Source: Candidatus Saccharimonadota bacterium
GTDB taxonomy: Bacteria > Patescibacteriota > Saccharimonadia > Saccharimonadales > Saccharimonadaceae
Direction: 5' to 3'
Length of the DNA stretch: 64,000 nucleotides
Assembly (NCBI GenBank): GCA_016866755.1
Contig: VGLK01000001.1
Coordinates: forward strand, 244,028 to 308,027
Below the pieces are notes generated by a model. The model was not told where the DNA came from. It searched no databases and was given only the letters and a program-made list of their open reading frames with translations. Positions 45,791 to 54,864 of this stretch are shown here, piece after piece. Each line of letters opens with the position of its first letter. Position 1 is the first letter of the stretch. The translations under genes and the position numbers were made by a program.

Positions 45791-45855
45791 ACCCTACACT
45801 ATACACCCCACACGTACCTATCGACAAGAAGATTATGCTTAGCTATAGTAGAGAC

Positions 45856-47535
45856 ATGAAATCACCTGCGACACAATTACGTGCACAAATTGATGGCACG
45901 GTTCACACCGATACGCAAACCACCGAAACGTATTCTCACGATGCTAGTATTTACGAAATCTCACCAGAAATGGTCATAAAGCCTGCACATACAAAAGATA
46001 TTAAAAAAATAGTACGTTTTGTTCGTGATAACAAAGCACACTATCCTACACTAGCCATAACGCCTCGTTCAGCTGGTACTGATATGTCAGGAGCCGCTAT
46101 CGGCTCTTCAATTGTGCTCGACATGACCGCGCATTTTTCTACCCTGCATTCGGCCACAACTAAAAGTTTGCATGTTCAGCCAGGTGTTTTTATGCGCAAC
46201 ATCGACCCAATTTTAACCGAAAAAGGCGTTATGCTGGGGTGCGTTCCAGCTAGCCGAGCGTTATGTACTATTGGTGGAATGGTAGGAAATAACAGCGGCG
46301 GTGAACAGTCTCTGCGCTACGGCAATACTGAAAACTTTGTTCGCGAACTGGAAGTAGTACTGGCAGACGGCAACGCCTACACCATTAAGCCGCTCGATCG
46401 TCGTGCACTGCATATTAAAATGGAGCAGGGCGACTTTGAGGGTGAACTATACCGCAAATTGTACCATTTAATTGAAGACAACTACGACCTTGTACGAAAT
46501 GCGCGGCCACACGTAAATAAAAATTCAATGGGCTATAATCTTTGGAGCGTATGGGATCGTGACACCGGCGTATTTGACTTAACGCGTTTATTTACCGGCA
46601 GCCAGGGAACACTTGGCGTAATTACCGACATTAAATTAAACGTCGTAAAAAAAGCCAAACATTCTGGTTTACTGGTGTTGTACTTGCCAAACATTAAACA
46701 GTTAGGCGAAATCATAAAACTAGTTATGGAGCATCATCCGGCAACGTTTGAAGGCTTTGACGATATAACATTTAATCTGGGAATACGGCATTTTAGTCTT
46801 TTTAAGGCTGCACTTGGAGCGAAAGAATGGGCTAAACAGCAAGCGAGCCTACTGTCATCGGTAGCTAAATTTAAAGGTCATGTTCCTAATATGGTATTAA
46901 TGGTTGAATTTGAAGGCGACACACTCGACGAAGTACACGCCAAAATTAACGAACTATCTAATAAATTAAACGGCTTTAAACTTAAAAAAGAAGTTGCCGG
47001 AGATGAATCTGCTAGTAGTAAATTTTGGCAAATACGCCGTGCCAGCCTTGCATTACTTAGACAGCGCATTAAAGATAAGTACGCCTCGCCGTTTATTGAC
47101 GATCTTACCGTACAGCCGCAATATTTACCAGAATTCTTGCCGCGTCTTCGTAAAATTATTAGAAAATATAAACTACCAGCCACCATTGCCGGGCACTTCG
47201 GCGATGGAAACTTCCACATAATTCCCCTTATGGACATTTCTAGCCCCGAAGATCAGGCGAAGCTAGAGCCGACCATGCGTGAAATAGTCCCACTCGTTCT
47301 CGAATATAAGGGCACGCTTGCTGGCGAACATAATGACGGCATGGTACGCGGCCCTTGGTTGCCAGCCGTGTTTGGCGAAGAAATGTACGGTATATTTAAA
47401 CAGACTAAAGTTATATTCGATCCACAAAATATTTTCAATCCCTACAAAAAAACCGATGCTACCTGGGAATACAGCATGGATCACATTCGCTCAAACCATG
47501 ATCGTAACCTTTACAAGGTTAAACTTTTAAAGTAG
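45856..47535 (+). CDS. FAD-linked oxidase (GlcD/D-lactate dehydrogenase-like)
   Basis: A 559-residue FAD_binding_4 protein. The PCMH domain shows TPRSAGTDMSG and GGMVGNNSGGEQSLRYG (about 80-170), with the C-terminal domain carrying GHFGDGNFHIIPLMD and EHNDGMVRGPWL. It oxidises a 2-hydroxyacid such as D-lactate or glycolate. It could reverse or balance the D-lactate made by the dehydrogenase at 21233, which is inference. The frame opens at 45733, but TATAGT ends 6 nt before ATG 45856. No iron-sulfur cluster motif is visible in the C-terminus. Confidence 0.87.
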   Translation: MKSPATQLRAQIDGTVHTDTQTTETYSHDASIYEISPEMVIKPAHTKDIKKIVRFVRDNKAHYPTLAITPRSAGTDMSGAAIGSSIVLDMTAHFSTLHSATTKSLHVQPGVFMRNIDPILTEKGVMLGCVPASRALCTIGGMVGNNSGGEQSLRYGNTENFVRELEVVLADGNAYTIKPLDRRALHIKMEQGDFEGELYRKLYHLIEDNYDLVRNARPHVNKNSMGYNLWSVWDRDTGVFDLTRLFTGSQGTLGVITDIKLNVVKKAKHSGLLVLYLPNIKQLGEIIKLVMEHHPATFEGFDDITFNLGIRHFSLFKAALGAKEWAKQQASLLSSVAKFKGHVPNMVLMVEFEGDTLDEVHAKINELSNKLNGFKLKKEVAGDESASSKFWQIRRASLALLRQRIKDKYASPFIDDLTVQPQYLPEFLPRLRKIIRKYKLPATIAGHFGDGNFHIIPLMDISSPEDQAKLEPTMREIVPLVLEYKGTLAGEHNDGMVRGPWLPAVFGEEMYGIFKQTKVIFDPQNIFNPYKKTDATWEYSMDHIRSNHDRNLYKVKLLK

Positions 47536-47575
47536 CTTCAGGTTTGTTTCAGTAAGAATGTCGTATACTTATATA

Positions 47576-48247
47576 ATGCGACTTTTAGTAATAGAAGATG
47601 AACAAAAAATTGCTCGTAGCCTTAAGCGGGCACTAGAGACCGAGCATTACGCAGTGGACGTTGCGTATGATGGCGACGAAGGCTACGCCATGGCATCATC
47701 TGAAGAATACGACGGATTGATTGTCGATAGAATGTTACCCGGATCAAAAGATGGCTTGGCTATTGTTTACGAGTTACGAAAAAACAGTATATTTACACCG
47801 GTTTTATTTTTAACCGCGCTGGGTGCTGTGCACGAACGAACAAAAGGACTTGACAGTGGAGCAGATGACTACTTAGTAAAGCCGTTTGCATTAGATGAAT
47901 TTTTAGCTCGGGTTCGCGCTTTAGTTCGTCGTCCGCCGCAACAATTACGCACAACGCTCACAGCGAACGACCTAGAGCTTGATACCGTAGCCCAAACAGT
48001 TAAACGAAGCGGTACAAATATCGCTCTAACTGCTAAAGAATTTTCATTACTTGAATATCTTTTGCGCAACAAAGGTCTTGTATTATCTAAAGATCAGCTT
48101 ACGGCTCACGTATGGGATTTTGATGCCGACATTCTACCCAACACCGTAGAAGCGCATATTAAGCAATTGCGACGAAAAATTGACAAGCCTTTCTCATCGC
48201 AACTTATTCGTACAGTGCGTGGATTTGGCTATAAGATAGAAGGTTAA
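47576..48247 (+). CDS. OmpR-family response regulator
   Basis: A 223-residue regulator. The receiver has acids E7/D8, phospho-acceptor D51 (IVDRMLPG) and Lys in LVKPFALDEF; the DNA-binding winged helix has LTAKEFSLLEYLLRN and ends RTVRGFGYKI. TATACT ends 6 nt before ATG 47576; an earlier in-frame ATG at 47558 lies before that box. The partner kinase starts 3 bases after the stop. Confidence 0.93.
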   Translation: MRLLVIEDEQKIARSLKRALETEHYAVDVAYDGDEGYAMASSEEYDGLIVDRMLPGSKDGLAIVYELRKNSIFTPVLFLTALGAVHERTKGLDSGADDYLVKPFALDEFLARVRALVRRPPQQLRTTLTANDLELDTVAQTVKRSGTNIALTAKEFSLLEYLLRNKGLVLSKDQLTAHVWDFDADILPNTVEAHIKQLRRKIDKPFSSQLIRTVRGFGYKIEG

Positions 48248-48250
48248 AAG

Positions 48251-49255
48251 GTGAAGTATCTTTTTGAGTCGGCAACCGTAAAATTAACACTTTGGTATTT
48301 GCTTATTTTAATGGCTGTAAGCATATTATTTAGCTTTGCTATATTTTCAGCCGCAACAAACGAAATGTCGCAGCGGCTAAAAGGTTTTGAGGTTGGAATA
48401 ATTGGTAGAGAAGGAATTATATTCGAGCCGACATCGTACCCGAGTTTACGATCTCACCAAATGGAACAGGCAGCAAAAAATTTACTAAGCAGCCTCGCTC
48501 TTATGAATTTGATTATTTTGCTAGCGGGTGGAGTAGGGGCATACTTGCTCGCAAAACATACCTTGCGCCCAATTGAAGAGGCGCTTGATGCTCAGGCGCG
48601 TTTTACAAGCGATGCCAGCCACGAGTTACGCACGCCACTTGCAGCCATGCGCATGGAGACAGAGCTCGCTCTTAAAGACACTTCTATGAAACCAGCGCAA
48701 TTACGCGAAACACTGCAAAGCAACCTTGAAGAAATTACTACGCTTACTGAACTAACTTCTACACTTCTTTCGCTGGCGCAAAAGAATGACCAATCTTTAC
48801 AGGTAGAACCTGTGAGCATCGAGACACTTGTTACAAAAGCTGCTTCACGATTTCCTGCTTACAAATCTCGGATTGAAATAGAAAAAAACGACAATAGTAA
48901 ACCGCTTATTGCCAAAATTCACCCCGGAACTATTGAAGAAGTAATAACAATCTTGCTTGATAACGCCATAAAATATTCGTATCCGTCCTCAAAAATTACC
49001 ATAAAATTTACTAAAAAAGCACCTTACAAGGTTGCGGTTCACATAGAAAACAGTGGTGACGGCATTGCAGAAAAAGATTTACCGCATATTTTTAGCCGAT
49101 TTTACCAGGCGAATAATGCCCGCAGTGGAGCAGATCATGGCTATGGATTAGGATTGGCGTTGGCAAAAAAATTAACAAAGCTTAACCGCGGCAATATTGA
49201 CGTAAAAAGCACTCCTGGAAAAATTACTCGCTTTACACTTACACTGCCGCAGTAA
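48251..49255 (+). CDS. Sensor histidine kinase
   Basis: A 334-residue kinase with two membrane helices (about 12-33 and 80-100) around a very short outer loop of about 45 residues, then HisKA with ASHELRTPLAAM (His near 123) and HATPase with NAIKYSYP, the loop NSGDGI and GLGLALAKKL. The GTG start is 3 bases after the regulator stop, preceded by AAAAGG. It is the cognate kinase of that regulator. The small outer loop suggests sensing at or in the membrane. Confidence 0.92.
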   Translation: MKYLFESATVKLTLWYLLILMAVSILFSFAIFSAATNEMSQRLKGFEVGIIGREGIIFEPTSYPSLRSHQMEQAAKNLLSSLALMNLIILLAGGVGAYLLAKHTLRPIEEALDAQARFTSDASHELRTPLAAMRMETELALKDTSMKPAQLRETLQSNLEEITTLTELTSTLLSLAQKNDQSLQVEPVSIETLVTKAASRFPAYKSRIEIEKNDNSKPLIAKIHPGTIEEVITILLDNAIKYSYPSSKITIKFTKKAPYKVAVHIENSGDGIAEKDLPHIFSRFYQANNARSGADHGYGLGLALAKKLTKLNRGNIDVKSTPGKITRFTLTLPQ

Positions 49256-49322
49256 CTTTATTTAGTTTTCTTCATCTCCTTTTCAGCTAAGCTTGTCATT
49301 ATAGTGATGAAGCAGGAAACGA

Positions 49323-49368
49323 GCGGCTGTGAACACCACTTTTCACCACATACTATTGTCATAGCCGC
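49323..49368 (+). other. Hairpin in the greA leader
   Basis: GCGGCTGTGA (49323-49332) and TCATAGCCGC (49359-49368) form a 10-bp stem with one G-T pair. It sits between a TATAGT box near 49300 and the greA SD, so greA has a structured leader of about 100 nt, unlike the leaderless genes around it. No T-tract follows. Confidence 0.5.
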
Positions 49369-49417
49369 CGTACCGCTTCATTACACACATATAGACAACT
49401 AAACAAGGAGAAGGTGT

Positions 49418-49876
49418 ATGAATACAACTTACCTAAGTAAGCGTGGTTACAAAGAACTACAAAAAGAGGTAACGCAGCTAGAGCGTGAACTGCACCAAAT
49501 AACTGCTACTCTTCATAATCTTGATAAAGGCACTAGTCGAGAAGAAAGATTAGAGCGCAACGAAGCCCTAGGGCAATTTGAAAATACTGAATATGAATTA
49601 CGCGAAAAAAATCGACTACTTGCACAAGCTAAATTATATCCAGGCAAACGAGATCGCATTAAAGTAGCCTTAGGTTCGGTAGTCGATCTTATAGACCAAC
49701 AAGGTAGGCTTGTGCAATACACCCTTGTAGATAGCATAGAGGCGAACCCAAGCGACGGTAGAATCTCTATACATAGTCCTCTTGGACAAACATTACTTGG
49801 GCGAACTCTTAAAGACACGATTGAATGGTCTACACGGCATTATAAAAGCCAGATGCAACTTGTTGCTATTTCATAA
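49418..49876 (+). CDS. greA: Transcription elongation factor GreA/GreB-like
   Basis: A 152-residue protein: N-terminal coiled coil (about 8-75) with LSKRGYKELQKEVTQLEREL, and a C-terminal FKBP-like domain with VALGSVVDL and SPLGQTLLGRTLKDTI. Gre factors enter the RNA polymerase channel and trigger cleavage of backtracked RNA. The acidic loop at the coil tip, usually DxxE, reads differently here (region SREERLERNEALGQFENTEY), so activity should not be taken for granted. SD AAGGAG precedes the ATG. Confidence 0.85.
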   Translation: MNTTYLSKRGYKELQKEVTQLERELHQITATLHNLDKGTSREERLERNEALGQFENTEYELREKNRLLAQAKLYPGKRDRIKVALGSVVDLIDQQGRLVQYTLVDSIEANPSDGRISIHSPLGQTLLGRTLKDTIEWSTRHYKSQMQLVAIS

Positions 49877-49903
49877 TTATATACATACGCACTCCACTGC
49901 AAT

Positions 49904-49932
49904 AACCCTCTAGTCAGCACTAGAGGGTTTTT
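49904..49932 (+). terminator. Terminator after greA
   Basis: ACCCTCTAG and CTAGAGGGT form a 9-bp stem followed by a T-run. Confidence 0.85.
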
Positions 49933-49947
49933 AGTATAATAGCGCTA

Positions 49948-52485
49948 ATGCTTTACTATACTAATTCGCCACGCGCCGTACTTAAACACTTAGAATCATC
50001 TCAGTCAAAAGGTCTTAGCGAAAATCAGGCGAAAATTCGCCTTAAAAATTACGGACCAAATGAAATAAAAGTTAAAGGTACGCCGTTTTGGAAAAAACTA
50101 ATCGCACCTTTTACCGATGTATTTACGCTAGTATTATTTGGCGCCGCCGCCGTAAGTTTAGTGCAGCAACAATGGATCGAGGCCCTTGTTATTTTTATAA
50201 TCGTAGGAGTGAGTGCCGTAATTTACTTTGCGCAAACGTTTTCAGCTGAGCGCATATTAAAATCGCTCGCGCAAAAAAATAGTCAGCAAGTAACGGTTTT
50301 ACGGACAGACTCAAACGGCGCTTCTTCGCTGTACAAGTTAGCCGCCGGCGAGCTTGTACCTGGTGATATAATTCAACTTAACGAGGGCGAAAAAGTACCA
50401 GCCGATGCACGAATATTGCTTGCTACTTCTACAAAAATAGACGAATCAATGCTCACGGGCGAATCTGAACCTATTGATAAAACTGCCGAGACACTAAGCA
50501 GCAAACAAGAAGTTTATGCCCAATCTAACATGCTATTTCAAGGTTCGTTTGTAGTATCAGGCGAAGTAACAGCTGTTGTAACTAATACCGGCAATACTAC
50601 AGAATTTGGTAAACTTGCTTTACTCTCTAAACCGTCTGCCGATCGTTCTCCGGTGCAAAAAAAGATAGATCGGCTTGTTAAGCAAATTATTGGCGCGGTT
50701 GGCGTTATTGCAGTTGTAACTTTCTTGCTGTCAATAAGTAACGGCGTATCCTTAGGCGAAAGCATACGATTTGTTATTGTGCTGGCCGTAAGCGCCGTAC
50801 CCGAAAGCTTACCGGTCGCTATTTCGGTAATATTGGTATTAGGCATGAAACGAATGGCTAAAAAGAAAGCTCTTGTGCGCAATATGCGTGCCATTGAAAC
50901 CGTAGGTGCAATCACTACGATCGCCACCGACAAAACTGGCACATTAACCCGCAATAAACTTACCGTTCAAGAGACGTGGCAGCCGGTAGGCTCGAGCGAA
51001 TCTATGGTAGCAATTGCTGCGCACGCACAATTTGGCCAAGGTGGTAAAAATTTCGATCCACTCGATGTAGCAATTCGTGAATACACCGAGCGAGAAGGGC
51101 ACGCACAATCGTCAATGCCTGTTACAGCCTTGCCGTTTGATCAATCTGTCGTAATGAGCGGGAATATCTGGCACCATGGCGACACATATCGGCTTGTCGT
51201 AAAAGGTGCCCCCGAAAAAATTCTTTCTCATACTAAAAACCTTACAGAAGATGAACGCGAAACGGCCGAGCAATCACTCCATAAACTTACTTCGCAAGGG
51301 TACCGCGTTATTGCCCTAGCGCATGCTAACTTAGTAGAACCAGTATCCACGTTTAAAGATTTGCCAGAAAAAACAGCCTTTGATTTCGTTGGTTTTCTCG
51401 CAGTTGCCGATGTTTTACGCCCAGAGGCCGCGCAAGCAATTGCCGCTGCACAGGCTGCCGGAGTAAGTGTACGCATGATAACCGGAGACCACGCCGAAAC
51501 AGCGTACCATATTGCAAAACAACTCGGTATGGTTAATGCGCGCTCACAGGTGTTTGACAGCCAAAAAGCCCTTTCGCTTACCGACGATGAGCTTCGTGAG
51601 CGCGTTGCGGAATCGCGCGTGTTTGCACGTGTGACCCCCGAATCTAAGTATAAAATTCTTGAAATTCTAAAAAAAGATCATATTACTGCCATGACAGGCG
51701 ACGGTGTTAACGATGTACCAGCCCTATCGTCGGCGCACGTAGGTGTTGCCATGGGAAGCGGATCTCAAATAGCTAAAGAGGCTGGCGACATAGTTCTTCT
51801 TGATGACAACTTTAAAACAATTATAGACGCCATGCACGAAGGCCGAATTATTATTGCCAATATTCGACGCATGCTCTTTTATCTGCTATCGACTAATGCT
51901 GGCGAAATATTAACTATGATTGGAGCGCTTGCCCTAGGAAAGCCTGCGCCGCTTGCACCAATTCAAATTCTTTGGACTAATCTAGTTACTGACACCTCAA
52001 TGTCTATTCCGCTTGGGCTAGAACCGGGCGAGCGAGATGAAATGCAGCGACCACCCCGCAAAGTAAATGCACCAATTCTTTCACGCCACCTTATTATTCG
52101 CATGATGTTTATAGCCCTTAGTATGGCTGCGATGACGTTAACTGTTTACCTTTATTTCCTTGATACAAAAGGCGAGGAGTACGCACAAACACTGGCGTTT
52201 GCCACACTTATTACTACCCAATGGGCAAACGCGTTTAGCGCACGAAGCAACCTCGAATCCGTATTTACCAGAATTCGCACTGTAAATATATGGTTTTATG
52301 TTGGATTTTCGATTGCGCTCATACTACAGGCATTAGCATTCTTTGGTCCATTAGGCGACATTCTTCATATTGCACGCGTCGAAACTTCGCTTCTCTTTAC
52401 AATTGTAGCTATCGCATTTGTAACACAAATCGCCATTTGCGAGCTACATAAGCTATACGGACGCAGCAAGAATATTACACCCTAG
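49948..52485 (+). CDS. P-type cation ATPase (P2, calcium-pump-like)
   Basis: An 845-residue pump. The actuator has LTGESEP (about residue 169), the phosphorylation motif is DKTGTLT (about 327), nucleotide-binding KGAPEK follows and the hinge is GDGVNDVPAL (about 584). Ten hydrophobic segments are expected. AVPESLPVA in helix 4 matches the P2A type, which moves Ca2+ or Mn2+; the exact ion is uncertain. TATAAT (49935-49940) ends 7 nt before the ATG, inside the greA terminator tail. Confidence 0.92.
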   Translation: MLYYTNSPRAVLKHLESSQSKGLSENQAKIRLKNYGPNEIKVKGTPFWKKLIAPFTDVFTLVLFGAAAVSLVQQQWIEALVIFIIVGVSAVIYFAQTFSAERILKSLAQKNSQQVTVLRTDSNGASSLYKLAAGELVPGDIIQLNEGEKVPADARILLATSTKIDESMLTGESEPIDKTAETLSSKQEVYAQSNMLFQGSFVVSGEVTAVVTNTGNTTEFGKLALLSKPSADRSPVQKKIDRLVKQIIGAVGVIAVVTFLLSISNGVSLGESIRFVIVLAVSAVPESLPVAISVILVLGMKRMAKKKALVRNMRAIETVGAITTIATDKTGTLTRNKLTVQETWQPVGSSESMVAIAAHAQFGQGGKNFDPLDVAIREYTEREGHAQSSMPVTALPFDQSVVMSGNIWHHGDTYRLVVKGAPEKILSHTKNLTEDERETAEQSLHKLTSQGYRVIALAHANLVEPVSTFKDLPEKTAFDFVGFLAVADVLRPEAAQAIAAAQAAGVSVRMITGDHAETAYHIAKQLGMVNARSQVFDSQKALSLTDDELRERVAESRVFARVTPESKYKILEILKKDHITAMTGDGVNDVPALSSAHVGVAMGSGSQIAKEAGDIVLLDDNFKTIIDAMHEGRIIIANIRRMLFYLLSTNAGEILTMIGALALGKPAPLAPIQILWTNLVTDTSMSIPLGLEPGERDEMQRPPRKVNAPILSRHLIIRMMFIALSMAAMTLTVYLYFLDTKGEEYAQTLAFATLITTQWANAFSARSNLESVFTRIRTVNIWFYVGFSIALILQALAFFGPLGDILHIARVETSLLFTIVAIAFVTQIAICELHKLYGRSKNITP

Positions 52486-52521
52486 AAAACGCAATATTGC
52501 TATGGTAAACTAATAAGGCAT

Positions 52522-52596
52522 TGGGATGTGGCCAAGTGGTAAGGCACTGGGTTCTGGTTCCAGCATTCGGGGGTTCGAATCCCTCCATCCCAGCCA
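52522..52596 (+). tRNA. tRNA-Gln (anticodon CTG)
   Basis: Acceptor TGGGATG/CATCCCA, D-arm with GGCCAAGTGGTAAGGC, anticodon arm CTGGG-TTCTGGT-TCCAG giving CTG, T-arm GGGGGTTCGAATCCCTC, discriminator G and encoded CCA (52594-52596). TAAACT at 52505-52510 is a possible -10. A hairpin follows. Confidence 0.93.
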
Positions 52597-52608
52597 AGAG
52601 CTTATGTT

Positions 52609-52640
52609 TAAAATAGATCTTTTCGGAGGTCTATTTTATT
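52609..52640 (+). terminator. Terminator after tRNA-Gln
   Basis: AAAATAGATC and GGTCTATTTT arms around a short loop, then T-rich sequence. Confidence 0.65.
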
Positions 52641-52656
52641 TAGTATAGTAAATACC

Positions 52657-53176
52657 ATGTCACTTATATACGTAACTGGCGCGCCAGGCGCTGGAAAAAC
52701 TACCCTACAAAAGGAATTTAATACCCGAGGATATGAAACACGAGATATAGACAGCTCCAATCTTGGTGGCCCTCATAACAAAAGCACGGGAGAGCAAGTT
52801 ACTATACCGCCTGTCGATCAAAGAACACCAGAGTGGTTTGAAGCGCACGAGTGGCGAGTATACCCACACGCTTTTGACACACTTAGGAGTGAAGCTAGAA
52901 ATAAGAACATTATCTTATTTGGCGTTGCGGAGAGCGATGGAGAAATCTTGCATGTATCGATAAAATTATGTACTTAACATAGACGACGAAACCTTAATTA
53001 ATCGTATTGCAAACAGGGAAGGTAACGACTTTGGCAAAAATGACTTTGAGTTAAAAGATATTTTGAATCGCAAACATGGACTCGATGATAAATATTCGTC
53101 ACTCGATGTGACACATATTGATGCGTCTAAATCGCTACACGAAGTATCAGAAGAAATTATTTCACACATACGATAG
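52657..53176 (+). pseudogene. Frameshifted P-loop kinase gene
   Basis: The first frame (52657-52977) encodes Walker A TGAPGAGKTT and ends soon after ILFGVAESDGEILH. The plus-strand frame that then opens reads DKIMYLNIDDETLINRIANR, then GNDFGKNDFELKDIL, to TAG 53174-53176. This is the continuation expected for the shikimate-kinase-like AAA family (DDETL..R..NDFGK). Restoring one T beside 52957 gives H-V-F-D-K and rejoins both halves into about 172 residues. TATAGT ends 7 nt before the ATG. It may be a true null, strain variation or an assembly error. Confidence 0.8.
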
Positions 53177-53240
53177 CTTAGCTACAGTAGTATTCTTCAT
53201 AAAACATACTCACTAACCCCGTCCAAAAGCCTACACCTAA

Positions 53241-53259
53241 TAGACCTCTCGAAGGTCTA
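53241..53259 (+). repeat. Hairpin similar to the one after tRNA-Gln
   Basis: TAGACCT and AGGTCTA form a 7-bp stem with a 5-nt loop. It shares the GGTCTAT arm with the hairpin at 52609-52640; the two flank the frameshifted kinase gene. Confidence 0.5.
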
Positions 53260-53283
53260 TACTTGTTTGCTATAATCATGCTT

Positions 53284-53757
53284 ATGAATAATGTTAATTT
53301 TGCCAGAAATTTAGTAAAAGGAAAAATTGCAGAAACCATTTTTGCTCAAATGCTTCGCGAAACAAACCAGTTTACGGTTTTAGAATTTGGCTATGAGAAA
53401 CTTGTGCCTGAGCTTGTAATGCAGGGATATAACGAAAACTACGGCTTAGTTGAAACATTAAGATCAGCGCCTGATTTTGCGGTTATTAATAAAACAAAAA
53501 AAGAAGTACGCTTAATTGAAGTAAAATATATGCATCACCTTAGTCACGAATTTGCATTAAAAGCCGCAATCCGCATGCACGCGTCTTGGAATCCTTCGTA
53601 TTTGTTTATAGCTACTTTAGACGGTTTTTACTTTGGTGCTATAGAGAAAATTATGGCAAACAACGGAAACGTAGCACCACTAAAACATCCCTTTATATCA
53701 CAAGAAATTCAAGAAAAATATCTACGAATTTTATGCGACTTTGAGGCAAATAATTAA
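53284..53757 (+). CDS. PD-(D/E)XK nuclease-like protein
   Basis: A 157-residue protein. The core APDFAVINKTKKEVRLIEVKYMH (residues about 64-86; shown here as PDF, then IEVKY) fits the PD...(D/E)xK catalytic pattern of restriction-endonuclease-like folds, preceded by a helix with a Glu (KGKIAETIF). TATAAT (53271-53276) ends 7 nt before ATG 53284, better than ATG 53278 at 1 nt. The HIT gene begins 1 base after its stop. It could be a DNA or RNA nuclease; a non-catalytic role cannot be excluded. Confidence 0.6.
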   Translation: MNNVNFARNLVKGKIAETIFAQMLRETNQFTVLEFGYEKLVPELVMQGYNENYGLVETLRSAPDFAVINKTKKEVRLIEVKYMHHLSHEFALKAAIRMHASWNPSYLFIATLDGFYFGAIEKIMANNGNVAPLKHPFISQEIQEKYLRILCDFEANN

Positions 53758-53758
53758 A

Positions 53759-54166
53759 ATGACACACGATACAATTAACCCAGACTGCCCATTTTGCCTT
53801 AAAAATAACACGCTTCGCTGTAACGTACTGTATCAAGATGACCTTTGGTATATTACCGACATGGTAGACGGCGAGCTAAAACACGGTTACATGATAATCA
53901 CCAAGCGTCATATTAATACGCCGTTTGATATTAACGAAAAGGAATGGGCAGCGCTTCGCGATTTACTTAAGCGGTGCAAGCTACTTTTAGATAGGTATTC
54001 TCCGGATGGATATAATTTAGGGTGGAATATTAATCCAGTTGGCGGCCAAAACGTCGATCATGCACACCTACACCTTTTTGGGCGATTTGCAGACGAGCCG
54101 TTAGCGCACAAGGGGCTTCGCTATGCGTTTAAGCAGCCTTCGAACAGGCGCGGCAGCGTACAATAA
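53759..54166 (+). CDS. HIT family hydrolase
   Basis: A 135-residue histidine-triad protein with a complete HAHLHLF motif in NVDHAHLHLFGRF (about residue 100) and CPFC near the N-terminus. Members hydrolyse dinucleoside polyphosphates or AMP conjugates. The ATG is 1 base after the stop of the nuclease-like gene, so the two are translated together. The distant HIT-like protein at 27451 lacks the hydrophobic spacers of this motif. Confidence 0.87.
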   Translation: MTHDTINPDCPFCLKNNTLRCNVLYQDDLWYITDMVDGELKHGYMIITKRHINTPFDINEKEWAALRDLLKRCKLLLDRYSPDGYNLGWNINPVGGQNVDHAHLHLFGRFADEPLAHKGLRYAFKQPSNRRGSVQ

Positions 54167-54212
54167 GCTTGGGCTTCACCACTAATGCATAAAAAAGTGA
54201 TATTATACTACC

Positions 54213-54317
54213 ATGAAAAAAGATCGAACCGTTAAAACAATTTTAATCGCATTTGCACTCGGTTTTTTACTGGGCATGGTTATTCTCAAGGCGACACTGG
54301 GGCTTATGTCGGCGTAA
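54213..54317 (+). CDS. Small single-pass membrane protein (34 aa)
   Basis: A 34-residue ORF: basic KKDRTVK start, then a hydrophobic segment with GxxxG-like spacing (FALGFLLGMVIL) to the end. TATTAT (54201-54206) leaves 6 nt to the ATG, the local leaderless rule. Too short for family assignment. Its promoter position makes it more likely real than a chance frame. Confidence 0.5.
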   Translation: MKKDRTVKTILIAFALGFLLGMVILKATLGLMSA

Positions 54318-54404
54318 TTTACACCAGCCTAAAATAGTTTTATATATAGCAGTTGTAGTACAATTAACCTTACGTCAAATATGTAACACACGGGGAGCGC
54401 TGCC

Positions 54405-54851
54405 ATGTCGATAGAGCCTTATGGTGTTATACGCCACATACACAACACCAGAGCAACTGATTATTTATTTCGTCTATCTTTAAAGTGTGTTATTAAAAAT
54501 CAGCAGGGCGAAGTACTGGTCGTGAAAGAGCTTGATAGGGATTACTGGGATATTCCCGGGGGCGGCATGGATCATGGGGAGTCAATCGAACAAGCAATTA
54601 GACGTGAGCTTACAGAAGAAGTTGGCTATAGTGGAAAATTTGCATTTACCATTCGCCATATTGAACAGCCCGTTTACTTATCTTTGCACAATTTTTACCA
54701 AACTCGTTTAATATTTGAAGTGATACCTAATGAACTAAGATTTAAAGCCGGGATTGACAGCGACGAGGTGAAATTTATAAACCCACACGAACTTCAATAT
54801 TCTAAAAATGCAGCCGAACGTATGGTATATAGTTACGCCTCATTATTTTAA
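54405..54851 (+). CDS. NUDIX hydrolase
   Basis: A 148-residue NUDIX protein with a complete box GGGMDHGESIEQAI-RRELTEEVGY (start near residue 50). It is a clear paralogue of the 629-1033 protein (shared DIPGGG/TLPGGG, DHGES, and a C-terminal KNA..VYSYA). SD GGGGAG precedes the ATG. Another NUDIX gene follows 13 bases after its stop. Substrate unknown. Confidence 0.87.
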   Translation: MSIEPYGVIRHIHNTRATDYLFRLSLKCVIKNQQGEVLVVKELDRDYWDIPGGGMDHGESIEQAIRRELTEEVGYSGKFAFTIRHIEQPVYLSLHNFYQTRLIFEVIPNELRFKAGIDSDEVKFINPHELQYSKNAAERMVYSYASLF

Positions 54852-54864
54852 AAAGGATTTTATT

